DNA from: a virus
Strand: one strand, 5' to 3'
Virus record (IMG/VR): IMGVR_UViG_3300046507_000489
Span: 1-45,167 of that record
DNA length: 45,167 nt
A program made the translations under genes and the position numbers. Below the pieces are notes generated by a model, which saw nothing but the letters and a program-made list of their open reading frames with translations, had not been told where the DNA came from and did not search any database. This document shows, one piece after another, positions 1 through 7,035 of the stretch (position 1 is the stretch's first letter; each line of letters opens with the position of its first letter).

Positions 1-561
1 TTCCTTGTAGGCTTCCTCGAGCAGCGTGACGCCGGCTGCCTCCTCGACCAGGATCTTGATGTTCTTGTCGGTCATCGCCGGCAGGTCTGGCATCTTCTCC
101 TGGCCGGCATAGACGGCCGACGTGAACACCTCGAGGGACGCGCCGACGATCTTGTCGACCACTTGCTGCGTCAGCTTGTCGGTGCCTTTGGTCAGATCCT
201 TGGGCGCAGCGCCGATTGTGGTCGGAATGTGCTCAACCATCAGCGAGTTCTTGCCGGTCTTGTGCTTGCGGTGGCGTGCGATGCGATAGATTTGACCATC
301 GTCGTCGATCAGCACCTCAACCTTCGTGCCCTTGCCGGCTGTCTCGTTGATGACCGCATCGCCGGAGACACCGCGAGCTGTCTCGCCATAGATGCACCAG
401 CACAGCGCATCGGCGAGCGACGACTTACCGGCGCCATTGGAAGCGGCCGAGGTGTCGTCGTTGTTGACGCCCTGGATCAAAACGAGTCCGCGATCCGCGA
501 GCTCGACGGTCCCTTCCGAGATAGCCAGGAAGTTCTCGATTTTCAGTGTCTGGAATTTCAT
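1..561 (-). CDS. SbcC/Rad50-like (T4 gp46-like) recombination ATPase, N-terminal part, cut by window edge
   Basis: The first 187 codons of an open frame running off the left edge. It begins MKFQTLKIENFLAISEG, the typical N-terminal strand of SbcC/Rad50/RecF-type ATPases that dock onto DNA ends, followed by a Walker A motif, NGAGKSS, at about residues 42-48. The segment near residues 150-160 (AVYAGQEKM) corresponds to the Q-loop region of the family. In T4 the homologue gp46 forms a nuclease complex with gp47 that resects DNA ends for recombination-dependent replication; the Mre11/gp47-like partner is encoded just upstream in transcription order (1459-2565), with three small genes between. The ATG overlaps the stop of the preceding gene (ATGA), so translation is probably coupled. 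The coiled coil and Walker B region lie outside the window. Confidence 0.9.
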   Translation of the reverse strand, partial: MKFQTLKIENFLAISEGTVELADRGLVLIQGVNNDDTSAASNGAGKSSLADALCWCIYGETARGVSGDAVINETAGKGTKVEVLIDDDGQIYRIARHRKHKTGKNSLMVEHIPTTIGAAPKDLTKGTDKLTQQVVDKIVGASLEVFTSAVYAGQEKMPDLPAMTDKNIKILVEEAAGVTLLEEAYKE

Positions 562-764
562 TGCCGGTTGGTCTCCGTGATGCCGACGATCAGACAGAGC
601 ACGACCTGGACAGCAATGATCCAGGTGATGATCCGATAGACCGAGGCAGATGTGAAAAGGACGCCGAAGAGGAAGACGAGGAGCGCGACCAGCAGAACAG
701 CCGCCACCAACGCAATCGTCAGCAGCGTGTTTCTGGCGACGCTCAGCCAATAACTCCTGGTCAT
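558..764 (-). CDS. Small membrane protein with two predicted transmembrane segments
   Basis: A 68-residue protein beginning MTRSYWLSVARNT. The start at 764 was chosen because it lies one base after the stop of the preceding gene; the longer frame would overlap that gene extensively. Two hydrophobic stretches, roughly residues 14-38 and 43-62, separated by a short polar turn, predict a two-span inner membrane protein. It lies between a hypothetical gene and the SbcC-like gene and overlaps the latter by 4 bases (ATGA). No family was recognised. Small membrane proteins inside phage early operons often act on the host membrane or in superinfection exclusion, but nothing in the sequence shows this here. 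Confidence 0.7.
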   Translation of the reverse strand: MTRSYWLSVARNTLLTIALVAAVLLVALLVFLFGVLFTSASVYRIITWIIAVQVVLCLIVGITETNRQ

Positions 765-765
765 G

Positions 766-1053
766 TCAGGCTCCGTAGGGAAGGGCGCAGATGAAGTAGT
801 CGCGCCCGTTGATTTCGAGGGTTTGGAAGGAGCCGACATCGTTCATGCCGGCCATTGTGCCGTGATAGTCGGGATGTTCGAGCGTGGTTTGGCAGCCATT
901 CGCGTCAGTCGTGACCTGGTAGGCCTCGAGGTGCATGTCGAGACCGCCGATCCTGATGTGCGCGAGCAGCCGGGTTGCCGGGTCTTCCTCGCCAATCAGA
1001 TCCCAGGTGATCTGGTCGAGCGGAAGGCTTGGCGGATATTCGCGAAAAGCCAT
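766..1053 (-). CDS. Hypothetical protein, 95 residues
   Basis: Starts MAFREYPPSLPLDQ. This start was preferred over the longer frame because the ATG overlaps the stop of the upstream gene by one base (TAATG), a junction used repeatedly in this genome. It is a soluble protein of mixed composition, with a segment RIGGLDMHLEAYQVTTDANG that reads like a small beta-rich fold and a C-terminal NGRDYFICALPYGA. No catalytic motif or family was recognised. It is co-transcribed with the flanking small genes and with the Mre11/Rad50 pair, so a role in replication or host takeover is possible, but that is context only. Confidence 0.7.
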   Translation of the reverse strand: MAFREYPPSLPLDQITWDLIGEEDPATRLLAHIRIGGLDMHLEAYQVTTDANGCQTTLEHPDYHGTMAGMNDVGSFQTLEINGRDYFICALPYGA

Positions 1054-1403
1054 TAGTTTGCTCCCACGTTGATCGCCGCGGAGAGGTCGCCGGACGATGC
1101 TGCTTCGTTGATGGATTGTTGTTTCGACTTGCCAACCGCCTTGCGCGTTGCAGGCGGGTCGCGCTCGACCTGATGATGCTGAGTTTGACGCCGGCGCTTC
1201 TGAGCCGGCTCCTCGCTCTCTGCTGCCTGCGCCCACATACGGAAGTTCAGACCCACCATGCGCTCGCGATACATGTGCGCCGTCTGGAGAGGCAGGTCAT
1301 ACATGCGCTTGCGCTCGCGGAGCTCCGTCATGTCGACGTAGACGCCGTTTGCGAAGTTGCTGACGAGGGTCAACTGGTCATATTCGATGCTGAAAAGTTG
1401 CAT
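1053..1403 (-). CDS. Hypothetical protein with a C-terminal tail shared with another phage protein
   Basis: A 116-residue protein starting MQLFSIEYDQLTLV, preceded by AGGAG 8 bases upstream of the ATG and by a middle-type promoter motif at 1432-1453. The N-terminal half looks folded; residues 70-95 are polar and basic (QKRRRQTQHH) and probably a flexible linker. The last 20 residues contain GDLSAAIN and closely match the C-terminus of the otherwise unrelated protein at 22893-23441. Such shared short tails after a linker are typical of docking peptides that bind a common partner. Family unknown. It heads the unit that continues through two small genes into the SbcC-like gene. Confidence 0.75.
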   Translation of the reverse strand: MQLFSIEYDQLTLVSNFANGVYVDMTELRERKRMYDLPLQTAHMYRERMVGLNFRMWAQAAESEEPAQKRRRQTQHHQVERDPPATRKAVGKSKQQSINEAASSGDLSAAINVGAN

Positions 1404-1431
1404 TGCTTTCTCCTGAATCTTCTAAGTATTA

Positions 1432-1453
1432 CAATAGCTTGTCTGACTTAGGG
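1432..1453 (-). promoter_or_regulatory. Middle-type promoter motif upstream of the 1053-1403 gene
   Basis: On the minus strand the sequence reads AACCC, 13 bases, then CTATTG as -10-like element. It matches the repeated ACCC-N12/13-CTATTA motif and ends about 29 bases from the downstream ATG. Confidence 0.6.
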
Positions 1454-1458
1454 TTGCT

Positions 1459-2565
1459 TCAGGCTTCTTCGTGCACAGAGCGGGCTTTTGCGAGCACGTC
1501 GGCGCAGTCGGACTTCACACGGCTGCGGTCGACGAAGGTGGGCATATCCTTGTCGTTGTCGACGAAGGCGGTCACGCTTTCATCGAGCGAGGCACCGGAT
1601 TTCGCAGCGCCTGGTCGCCGGCCGGCTGCGGCCTTCTTGGTGGCGAGCACCGAGACGCCGAGGGCACCATTGTCAGCGAAGAACTTGCGGATCTCCGTGA
1701 CGTCGTTCGGCGTCATGTCTTTGCCCGAAAACCGCACATAGTTGCCCGTCGCGGCCAGAGCCATGTCGTCCTGGTCCAGACCGGTGACATCGACAAAGCG
1801 CGGCGCGTGGCTCGCGCTGAACTTGACCGAGCCGTCGTTTTCGACTGTCAGATAGCCGGCGCGCGAGCCGATATCGCCCCAGGTCTGATGCGTGGTCGCG
1901 CCGATCGAATAGACGCCGCCCTCGAAAGCCTTGTGATTGTGGTAGTGGCCGGCGAAGACATTCCTGAAGCCGAAGTCGGCGAGTGTCTTGGGCGACAGAC
2001 CGTGATCCGGCATGTTCGGCAGAACACCGTCGATGCCAGCGTGGATGACGAGGTCGTAGCTACCGACGTCGGCGCCCATCTGCTCACGGAGCTCATCGAT
2101 CTTCTCGAGGAGATCGCTGACCGACGAGCACCACGGCACAAATGCGAGGTGTCTCTCGTGATCACCGACGTTGTAGGTCATGAATTGCGGCTCATCGACC
2201 AGAATGAAGGTGCCTTCAGGACTGTTCGTCTCGGCGAGCGTCTTGATGGCATTGCCAAGCACAGTCGTCTCTTTTCCCGCCAGGTCGTGATTGCCTGGGA
2301 TCGCAATGATGTCCATGCCGAGATTGAGGATCGCGCGGATCGTCTCCTGGAGCGGATTGAGCACCTCCGGGTCGATCGAGCCGCGAACGTGCAGAATGTC
2401 GCCGGCGATGACCATCAGATCGACGCCGTTGGAGAGCGCTTCCTTCGCGGCGCGCAGCATTTCGTCGAGGATGATCTGAAGCCGGCCGTTGACGCCGTCG
2501 GCGTTCGTCTTGGCGAACAGGCTCCAGCGGTGAGCGTGGATGTCGGAGAGGACGATGTAGCTCAT
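1459..2565 (-). CDS. SbcD/Mre11-like (T4 gp47-like) metallophosphoesterase nuclease subunit
   Basis: A 368-residue calcineurin-like phosphoesterase. All the metal-binding motifs are visible: SDIH at 7-10, GD at 55-56, GNHD at 91-94, H175, and GHYHNH at 206-211. This arrangement is that of the Mre11/SbcD/gp47 family, the nuclease half of the Rad50-Mre11 complex that processes double-strand ends. The Rad50-like partner is the partial gene at the left edge. The start at 2565 is preferred because it has GGAG 10 bases upstream; the longer frame starts inside the operator palindrome. The leader has two operator palindromes (2586-2599, 2637-2650) and a promoter-like element between them, so expression is probably repressor-controlled. 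Confidence 0.92.
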   Translation of the reverse strand: MSYIVLSDIHAHRWSLFAKTNADGVNGRLQIILDEMLRAAKEALSNGVDLMVIAGDILHVRGSIDPEVLNPLQETIRAILNLGMDIIAIPGNHDLAGKETTVLGNAIKTLAETNSPEGTFILVDEPQFMTYNVGDHERHLAFVPWCSSVSDLLEKIDELREQMGADVGSYDLVIHAGIDGVLPNMPDHGLSPKTLADFGFRNVFAGHYHNHKAFEGGVYSIGATTHQTWGDIGSRAGYLTVENDGSVKFSASHAPRFVDVTGLDQDDMALAATGNYVRFSGKDMTPNDVTEIRKFFADNGALGVSVLATKKAAAGRRPGAAKSGASLDESVTAFVDNDKDMPTFVDRSRVKSDCADVLAKARSVHEEA

Positions 2566-2585
2566 GCGTGATAATCTCCAGTCAG

Positions 2586-2599
2586 TCAATGTTTATTGA
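2586..2599. promoter_or_regulatory. Dispersed operator palindrome (TCAATGTTTATTGA)
   Basis: Copy of the 14-bp TCAAT-N4-AYTGA palindrome, just downstream of the promoter-like element at 2608-2629 and upstream of the Mre11-like start. It would overlap the start of transcription. Confidence 0.75.
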
Positions 2600-2607
2600 T
2601 TACTCTC

Positions 2608-2629
2608 GTTATACGCATCGCAGAAAGGG
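2608..2629 (-). promoter_or_regulatory. Middle-type promoter motif upstream of the Mre11-like gene
   Basis: On the minus strand, GTCCC is followed after 13 bases by TATAAC, close to the CCC-N12/13-CTATTA motif. It lies between two operator palindromes. Confidence 0.5.
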
Positions 2630-2636
2630 ACGCAAG

Positions 2637-2650
2637 TCAATATTGACTGA
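2637..2650. promoter_or_regulatory. Dispersed operator palindrome (TCAATATTGACTGA)
   Basis: A 16-bp perfect palindrome when extended (AGTCAATATTGACT plus one pair). It sits upstream of the promoter-like element. The segment from here to the CCC element (ATTGACTTGCGTCCC, minus strand) is repeated almost exactly at 15877-15893. Confidence 0.75.
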
Positions 2651-2833
2651 CGAGCGCGTTTTAAACACATCCCTTGCAACGATAGAAGAAATGCCGTCGC
2701 GATAGTTAGATTTGATTATTTGCTGTGCAATGCAGCAAGCATAAAGGGCTATTATTTAAAGAAAAGGCAAATATTACATGTCGGATGGCGAAGAAAACAC
2801 CAACCGAGTGAACCAATTAACCGGGAGGGTGCT

Positions 2834-3205
2834 ATGAAAAGCTTGGCTATCCTGTTTGGTTCTGCGTTTGTTGCGTCTGTTTCAGTGATGAGCGTCCCTT
2901 CTCTGGCTTTGGCTGAATGCAGCGGGTGGGTAGCCTGCATGGCCGAAGGCACGTGGGCTGAAGGTGTGACAAAAGAGGGTGACAAACTCTTGAGGAGCAC
3001 CAAGAATCCGATCGGCAGACCTGTCTCACCGCAGGCTTCCCAGCAGCGGGTGGATCCGGACGATGCAAAACGAATGGCAGGCCTTGGAAATACCTGCTTC
3101 GCTGACGAAGGCTCGGTTGGCGGCGGCGACTCCTGGGGACCAATTGGACGCCGTTGCTATTTTTACGGCCCGAACGGGATAGTAGAAGGCCGAATCGGAC
3201 CGTAA
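2834..3205 (+). CDS. Small secreted protein on the opposite strand (moron-like)
   Basis: A 123-residue protein on the plus strand, amid minus-strand genes. The start is fixed by a strong GGGAGGG ribosome site 5 bases upstream. Residues 1-27 are a classical Sec signal peptide (MKSLAILFG, hydrophobic core, ending SLALA) with cleavage predicted before ECSGW. The mature protein has four cysteines (in ECSGWVAC, NTCFA and RCYFYG), suggesting two disulphides in the periplasm. It has its own terminator immediately downstream. Isolated opposite-strand genes with their own signals are often morons, for example for superinfection exclusion or lysogenic conversion. No family was recognised, so that role is only an inference. 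Confidence 0.75.
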   Translation: MKSLAILFGSAFVASVSVMSVPSLALAECSGWVACMAEGTWAEGVTKEGDKLLRSTKNPIGRPVSPQASQQRVDPDDAKRMAGLGNTCFADEGSVGGGDSWGPIGRRCYFYGPNGIVEGRIGP

Positions 3206-3220
3206 TCCTCCCGAACGAAA

Positions 3221-3253
3221 TTGCCCTCTGGGGGCGAGCCAGAGGGCTTATTT
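3221..3253 (+). terminator. Intrinsic terminator after the secreted-protein gene
   Basis: GCCCTCTGG (3223-3231) pairs with CCAGAGGGC (3239-3247) as a perfect 9-bp stem with a 7-base loop, followed by TTATTTG. It lies between convergent genes and could also weakly terminate the minus-strand gene ending at 3266. Confidence 0.8.
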
Positions 3254-3265
3254 GTGACCTCGCGC

Positions 3266-3685
3266 TTAATAGAGCGCGGTGATGGCGCGTGCCAGTCGGT
3301 CGTAGGTAGGCTTCGCGTCGGCCGGATCGTGAATGTAGGTGCGCTGGATTGGCCCCTCTTGGGTGAAGACATAGAGCGAGCGAACAGTGCCTGTCTGGCT
3401 GGTGACGAGGACGCCTGAAGAAACTTCGATCGACCTAACAAGAGATTTGACGCCGGTCAGGAGATCCTGAAGCTCCTTGGCACCAGCCAGCTCCTCATCA
3501 CGCAGGGACGTTATCGCGTCCGTGTCCGACAGATGTCGTCTAGCAGATCCAATTACATCGAACGCTAGCTGTTTAGGGTCGGTATCTGAAACGACATGAT
3601 AGCAACGCGACTCCTTTAGAGTTTCGTCACCCCATGCTCGAAAGAGAGTGTCGCCTGTTTCCAACGTGAATGAGAAAGATTTCAC
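3266..3685 (-). CDS. Hypothetical protein, 139 residues, GTG start
   Basis: Starts at GTG (KSFSFTLETG follows), with AGGAG 7 bases upstream. The protein is soluble, with no signal peptide or membrane segment. The middle part is helical and charged (KELQDLLTGVKSLVRS), and the ends look beta-rich. It is the last gene of the ASCH-lipoprotein group and converges on the terminator at 3221-3253. No family was recognised. Confidence 0.7.
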   Translation of the reverse strand: MKSFSFTLETGDTLFRAWGDETLKESRCYHVVSDTDPKQLAFDVIGSARRHLSDTDAITSLRDEELAGAKELQDLLTGVKSLVRSIEVSSGVLVTSQTGTVRSLYVFTQEGPIQRTYIHDPADAKPTYDRLARAITALY

Positions 3686-3697
3686 AGTGTTCTCCTG

Positions 3698-4093
3698 TTA
3701 TAGATTTCTGAGCTTGTTCGTCTCGGGAAAGGGATACCAGCGCAGGGCAGGGTTGAGGCACTCCGCGGTGTTCTCGAGGTAGCCGGTCAACTGACCGTTT
3801 ACGACGCCGATGCCACCTGTTTCGCGACCCTCGTATGCGCCAAAACCGTTCTTGGAGTTGAACTTCACGCAGACCACCTGGTAGCCCTTGGCGTTGACCG
3901 TGAAGATGCTGGAGATTTCCGCATCACGGACGGAGTAGGGGTCTTTGAGGAAGGTGCGCGCACCCTCAACGATCTGATTGCGCAGTTGCGGTGTCGGCGG
4001 CTTCTGGCTCGCCATGATCTGGTCGATCGGCATGGAAGAGACACAGCCGGCGACAGTCAGGCCGACGGCGAGAAGAGAAAGAATGCGATGCAT
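3698..4093 (-). CDS. Predicted lipoprotein
   Basis: A 131-residue protein with a lipoprotein signal: MHRILSLLAVGLTVAGC, lipobox VAGC with Cys17 as the lipidated residue. The mature part contains KDPYSVRDAEIS and YQVVCVKFNSKNGFGAYEG, a pattern seen in small uncharacterised outer-membrane-associated proteins of Proteobacteria. It would be anchored in the cell envelope of the infected cell. The start at 4093 has GGGGA about 6 bases upstream. Phage lipoproteins of this size include superinfection exclusion factors; nothing here identifies that role specifically. Confidence 0.7.
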   Translation of the reverse strand: MHRILSLLAVGLTVAGCVSSMPIDQIMASQKPPTPQLRNQIVEGARTFLKDPYSVRDAEISSIFTVNAKGYQVVCVKFNSKNGFGAYEGRETGGIGVVNGQLTGYLENTAECLNPALRWYPFPETNKLRNL

Positions 4094-4117
4094 GAAATCC
4101 CCGGCAGTTGGCGCCGG

Positions 4118-4516
4118 CTATCGGATTTTCACCTTCGCCGGCAAATGATGGAAGTGTTTGATGGGCAGGTAGCGCTGTTGCGCGCCACCGCGGCGTTCGT
4201 AATCGAGGAACTTCGAGAGGTTGCGGTTGAAGAAGTTGTCGATGCAGGTGACGTAGATGTCGGCGTTTTGCTTTACACGGACGCCGACCCACCGAATGCC
4301 CTTCAAGCGCATCTCCGTGAGCGTTTCCTCGTCAATCGCCCAGGCTGCTATCTCTTTGCGAAGCGCATCCGAGTTGTTTCTCTCGCCGAACCGGAAGATC
4401 TGGTCAAGCTTGCGCTCGGCGAGATACACATCTCTATTCGCAAAGTGATAAATGTGACCGTAGATCCGTCTTCCTTTTCGGATTGTGGTCGTCTTGACCT
4501 TGGTTTTGCGCGCCAT
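4118..4516 (-). CDS. Hypothetical basic protein
   Basis: A 132-residue protein starting MARKTKVKTTTIRKGRRIYG. The N-terminus is very basic (9 Lys/Arg in the first 17 residues), followed by a mixed domain with RWVGVRVKQNADIYVTCID, which suggests a small nucleic-acid-associated protein. The start at 4516 has GAAGG upstream and gives an 83-base overlap with the end of the ASCH gene. A longer start would make the overlap larger and is unlikely; a later start cannot be excluded. No family was recognised. Confidence 0.6.
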   Translation of the reverse strand: MARKTKVKTTTIRKGRRIYGHIYHFANRDVYLAERKLDQIFRFGERNNSDALRKEIAAWAIDEETLTEMRLKGIRWVGVRVKQNADIYVTCIDNFFNRNLSKFLDYERRGGAQQRYLPIKHFHHLPAKVKIR

Positions 4517-4943
4517 TTTCAAAGCCCTTCCATTCGAAGAGACCTTGGGCGCCGCGGATCGGGATGATGTGGTCAAGCTTTCTCGGATATCGCAAACGCC
4601 AGGCGAAACCGCCTTCCTTGAACCATCCGAACGCCTGCTCCTCGAGCGTGATGTCGTCGAGGAATTCCGGTGTCACCTGCTCGAAACTGTCCAGTCTGAC
4701 AGTCCCAAGCAAATAGCCACATGGAAGGTCTTCCAGCTCAAGCAACCCGGTCTGCTGATAGAAGAACTGGAAGTTCTCCTCGCCGTAGGTCGCCCGCTGG
4801 ATTGGCGTGACGTTCTTCGTTGACGCGATACCGATTTCTTGTCCGATCACCGATCCAGGCGGTGCCCAGGTCCGTGTCTCAAAAAATTTGAAGCCCTCGA
4901 CAATCAACGTTGCCCAGGGCTGCCAGATGCTAATCACCTTCAT
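4434..4943 (-). CDS. ASCH domain protein
   Basis: A 169-residue protein beginning MKVISIWQPWATLIVEGFK then FFETRTW, the hallmark N-terminus of the ASCH fold (PUA-related beta barrel), with the conserved Q-P-W-A and E-R/T-R positions. ASCH proteins bind RNA, and bacterial members include N4-acetylcytidine amidohydrolases; phages often carry stand-alone ASCH genes next to recombination genes. The C-terminal 40 residues (FENGAQNQGQDDHNPKRK) look disordered and overlap the next gene. Start at 4943 with GGAG 8 bases upstream. A middle-type promoter motif lies at 4972-4992. The fold is clear; the substrate is unknown. Confidence 0.82.
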   Translation of the reverse strand: MKVISIWQPWATLIVEGFKFFETRTWAPPGSVIGQEIGIASTKNVTPIQRATYGEENFQFFYQQTGLLELEDLPCGYLLGTVRLDSFEQVTPEFLDDITLEEQAFGWFKEGGFAWRLRYPRKLDHIIPIRGAQGLFEWKGFENGAQNQGQDDHNPKRKTDLRSHLSLCE

Positions 4944-4971
4944 GAAGTCACTCCGCTAGTTCAATGCTATC

Positions 4972-4992
4972 TAATAGCGTGAATTTAGCGGG
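4972..4992 (-). promoter_or_regulatory. Middle-type promoter motif upstream of the ASCH gene
   Basis: Minus strand: CCC, 12 bases, CTATTA. The -10-like hexamer ends 29 bases from the ATG at 4943, in the short gap after the 5001-5237 gene. Confidence 0.65.
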
Positions 4993-5000
4993 AGTGACTG

Positions 5001-5237
5001 TTAGGGATCGAGATTTTCCTCGGCATAGTCGTGATCGACGATGGCAATCACCTCTTCGACCGCGATTTCGCCGTTCTCGTGGGGTGCGCCCAGTGGTTCT
5101 GTCCACTGGGCCTCACCACGCGCAACAGCGCCGAGTGCTTTGGCGACCGCCTCTTGCTCGCTCTGTGCCTCGACCGACACATTTGCGTGGATCTTCACGA
5201 TCTGCTTGCGAGAGAGGCGAACGTCATAGCTGATCAT
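5001..5237 (-). CDS. Hypothetical protein, 78 residues
   Basis: Starts MISYDVRLSRKQIVKIHANV at the ATG that overlaps the recombinase stop by one base (TGATG), so the pair is translationally coupled. The sequence predicts a small alpha/beta domain: an N-terminal strand, a helix with SEQEAVAKALGAVARG, and an acidic C-terminal strand and tail (VIAIVDHDYAEENLDP). This strand-helix-strand pattern resembles small phage proteins of unknown function. It ends the SSB-exonuclease-recombinase operon. Confidence 0.7.
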   Translation of the reverse strand: MISYDVRLSRKQIVKIHANVSVEAQSEQEAVAKALGAVARGEAQWTEPLGAPHENGEIAVEEVIAIVDHDYAEENLDP

Positions 5238-6331
5238 CAAGCGGCTTCCGCTGCGTCGTCTTCTTCGAAGAGCTCCATGCTTTCAGCAATCGGCGCTTCG
5301 TATTTCGGAGGCAGCAGCTTGACGAGGTCCGCGAAGTTGCCGTCCTTCTCGATCCGGCGAGCAACGTCTTCCTTCGCCAGGTTCTTGCCATCCCAGACGA
5401 CCGTGCCGGCCTTGCCGCCCTTCTTGAGCGCCTCGATCGACTCCAGGAACTCAACCAGCGAGCGCTCGCGGTCGAAGCGACCGGTTCCATCCGGATTGAA
5501 CATGAAGCGCCACTTGGCTTCGGCGAACGGACGGGCGATCTTGTTCTTCACGAACTTGCCGGTCACTTCCATGCCGATGACTTCGGTGCCCTTCTTGATC
5601 TGCGAGGCCGACAGCCACAGACGCTGCGAGAAGTAGAATTCAGGCGCCTGGCCGCCGGTCGTCTTGCGCGGATCACCGAACATGACGCCGATCTTCATGC
5701 GCATCTGGTTGAGGAAGATCGCGCAGATGCCGAGCTCCTCGCAATGCTGTGCGAAGGTCGGGAACGAGTTTGACGTGGCGCGAGCCAGAGCCGAGTTGTC
5801 GTTCATGTTGCGATCCTCGAGCGACTTCTCGCCGACGACCTTACCGTTCTTCATTTCGAACAGCGCCGACTGCGGAACCATCGAGGCAAGGCTGTCGAAC
5901 ACCCAGCAGATCGGCGCGTCGGCGGGGATCAGCTTGTTCTTGCGGATGTGGTTGGCTGCGACCACGCAAAGCTGGAGCGACTGCTCAAACGTGCGCGGCT
6001 TCTTGAAGATGAAGCGACCCGGCGTGACGTCGAGGCCGAGGCGAGGGGCGAGCACGAGCGAGAAGGACCGCTCGTGGTCGTTGAAGCCGGCGATACCACC
6101 TGCCTTCTGCGCTGCTGCCATCGCAGCGGTGGCGATCGCGGTCTTGCCGGACGAGGGCGGGCCGGCGATTTCGAGCATGCGACCAACCGGCAGGCCGGCG
6201 TTCCAGTCGGCGGCCGAGGCATTGTTCAGGGGCGGGAAGCCGGTGTCGAGGAACTGGCGAACCGTTGCCTCCTCGTCATTCACGCCGATCACGCTTGCGA
6301 GCGCCTTGGCGATATCATCTGCACTTGCCAT
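5237..6331 (-). CDS. RecA/UvsX-like recombinase
   Basis: A 364-residue RecA-fold ATPase. Walker A GPPSSGKT is at 57-64 and Walker B-like ICWVFDSLAS at 141-150; downstream are AIFLNQMRMKIG (the RecA NQ...R region that contacts the nucleotide and DNA) and TTGGQAPEFY, equivalent to the L2-flanking GG-AL-FY motif. It would catalyse homologous strand exchange for recombination-dependent replication, with the gp32-like SSB and the Mre11/Rad50 pair. The start at 6331 has AGGAG 7 bases upstream; the longer frame extends into the upstream gene. The C-terminus is acidic (ELFEEDDAAEAA), as in RecA and UvsX. Distinguishing UvsX from a divergent RecA needs alignment. Confidence 0.92.
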   Translation of the reverse strand: MASADDIAKALASVIGVNDEEATVRQFLDTGFPPLNNASAADWNAGLPVGRMLEIAGPPSSGKTAIATAAMAAAQKAGGIAGFNDHERSFSLVLAPRLGLDVTPGRFIFKKPRTFEQSLQLCVVAANHIRKNKLIPADAPICWVFDSLASMVPQSALFEMKNGKVVGEKSLEDRNMNDNSALARATSNSFPTFAQHCEELGICAIFLNQMRMKIGVMFGDPRKTTGGQAPEFYFSQRLWLSASQIKKGTEVIGMEVTGKFVKNKIARPFAEAKWRFMFNPDGTGRFDRERSLVEFLESIEALKKGGKAGTVVWDGKNLAKEDVARRIEKDGNFADLVKLLPPKYEAPIAESMELFEEDDAAEAA

Positions 6332-6344
6332 TGAAGTCTCCTTT

Positions 6345-6848
6345 TTAGTCATCGATGAAGTCCACGCCGTCTTCAGGTTCGCCGGCGGTGGTCTGGTCCT
6401 CGTCTTCGTCGTCAATATTGACTGACGATTGCAGGCGTTTCATTTCCTCGCGCTGTCCACGCGTGAGGCGGCCGCCGAGTGCCTTTGCAGCGGCCTTACC
6501 GTCGAGCTTGGAAAGGTCGACATGCTCGCCCGCCTGCGGGAGTGCCGGGCCGGCCTTCATCGGCGAGACAACGACGTTGGTCACTGCAACCGGCGTGGCA
6601 GCCAGGGTGACAGGCGCTGCGATCGGCTGGTCGAGCGAGAACTCCGCGCTCGTGGTGGCTGCGATCTGCAGGTCGAGCAGTGCGCGCGAATGCGAGGCGT
6701 GCAGCGATGCATTCAGGTGCGCAAAGGCCTTCGCCACATCTTCCGGCGACAGTGACGCGGCGATCTTCTCGATCACCTTGCCGAGAGCCTGGATCTGCTT
6801 GCCCGCGGAGCCAACGGCCTTTTCGAGTTCCTTGCGATGCTCAGACAT
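6345..6848 (-). CDS. Hypothetical protein with acidic tail, upstream of the recombinase
   Basis: A 167-residue protein starting MSEHRKELEKAVGSAGKQIQ, with AAGGAG 6 bases upstream. The N-terminal 65 residues are helical and likely coiled coil (ALGKVIEKIAASLSPEDVAKAFAHLN), the middle is rich in Ala, Pro and Val and probably flexible, and the C-terminus contains LTRGQREEMKRLQSSVN followed by an acidic tail (DDEDEDQ). An operator-like palindrome lies inside the coding region at 6412-6425, encoding SVNID. It is located directly before the recombinase and could be an accessory factor; no family was recognised. Confidence 0.7.
   Translation of the reverse strand: MSEHRKELEKAVGSAGKQIQALGKVIEKIAASLSPEDVAKAFAHLNASLHASHSRALLDLQIAATTSAEFSLDQPIAAPVTLAATPVAVTNVVVSPMKAGPALPQAGEHVDLSKLDGKAAAKALGGRLTRGQREEMKRLQSSVNIDDEDEDQTTAGEPEDGVDFIDD
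6412..6425. promoter_or_regulatory. Dispersed operator palindrome inside a coding region (TCAATATTGACTGA)
   Basis: A perfect extended palindrome within the 6345-6848 gene, about 80 bases upstream of the recombinase start. It could act as a roadblock site for the downstream recombinase, or be a chance match. Confidence 0.6.
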
Positions 6849-7035
6849 TGGAGCTCCTTGCCATGCCGACCAGAGCGACCAGAATGCCGAGAACGACAAT
6901 CACCGGCCAGAAGAACAGCAGGACGATCGTGCGAGGGTCGTTGGTGTCCTCGCCGGACTCCGCGACGTAGCAGAGCATGGCAATGTAGCCACAGAAATAG
7001 AGAGTGATCAGAAGACTGATCAGGACGGTGTTCAT
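6841..7035 (-). CDS. Small membrane protein, two transmembrane segments
   Basis: A 64-residue protein starting MNTVLISLLITLYFCGYIAM. Two hydrophobic segments (about 3-24 and 37-57) are separated by a short acidic loop containing ESGEDTNDPRT, so both termini probably lie on the same side of the membrane. The ATG overlaps the exonuclease stop (ATGA), and the 3' end overlaps the next gene by 8 bases, so it is firmly embedded in the operon. No family was recognised. Confidence 0.75.
   Translation of the reverse strand: MNTVLISLLITLYFCGYIAMLCYVAESGEDTNDPRTIVLLFFWPVIVVLGILVALVGMARSSNV

Noticed and set aside
2586-2599. FNR/FixK (anaerobox) sites
   Set aside because: FNR/FixK sites read TTGAT-N4-ATCAA. 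The repeated motif here is TCAAT-N4-AYTGA, the half-sites being the reverse orientation, so the known rhizobial regulators are not expected to bind it.
2637-2650. TTGACT in the palindromes as a general -35 element
   Set aside because: In most leaders the distance to a -10-like hexamer is 19-22 bases, too long, so only the 19370 site was accepted as a -35 overlap.
2720-2833. Upstream extension of the secreted-protein gene
   Set aside because: The frame is open from 2720, but the strong ribosome site and signal peptide begin at 2834.
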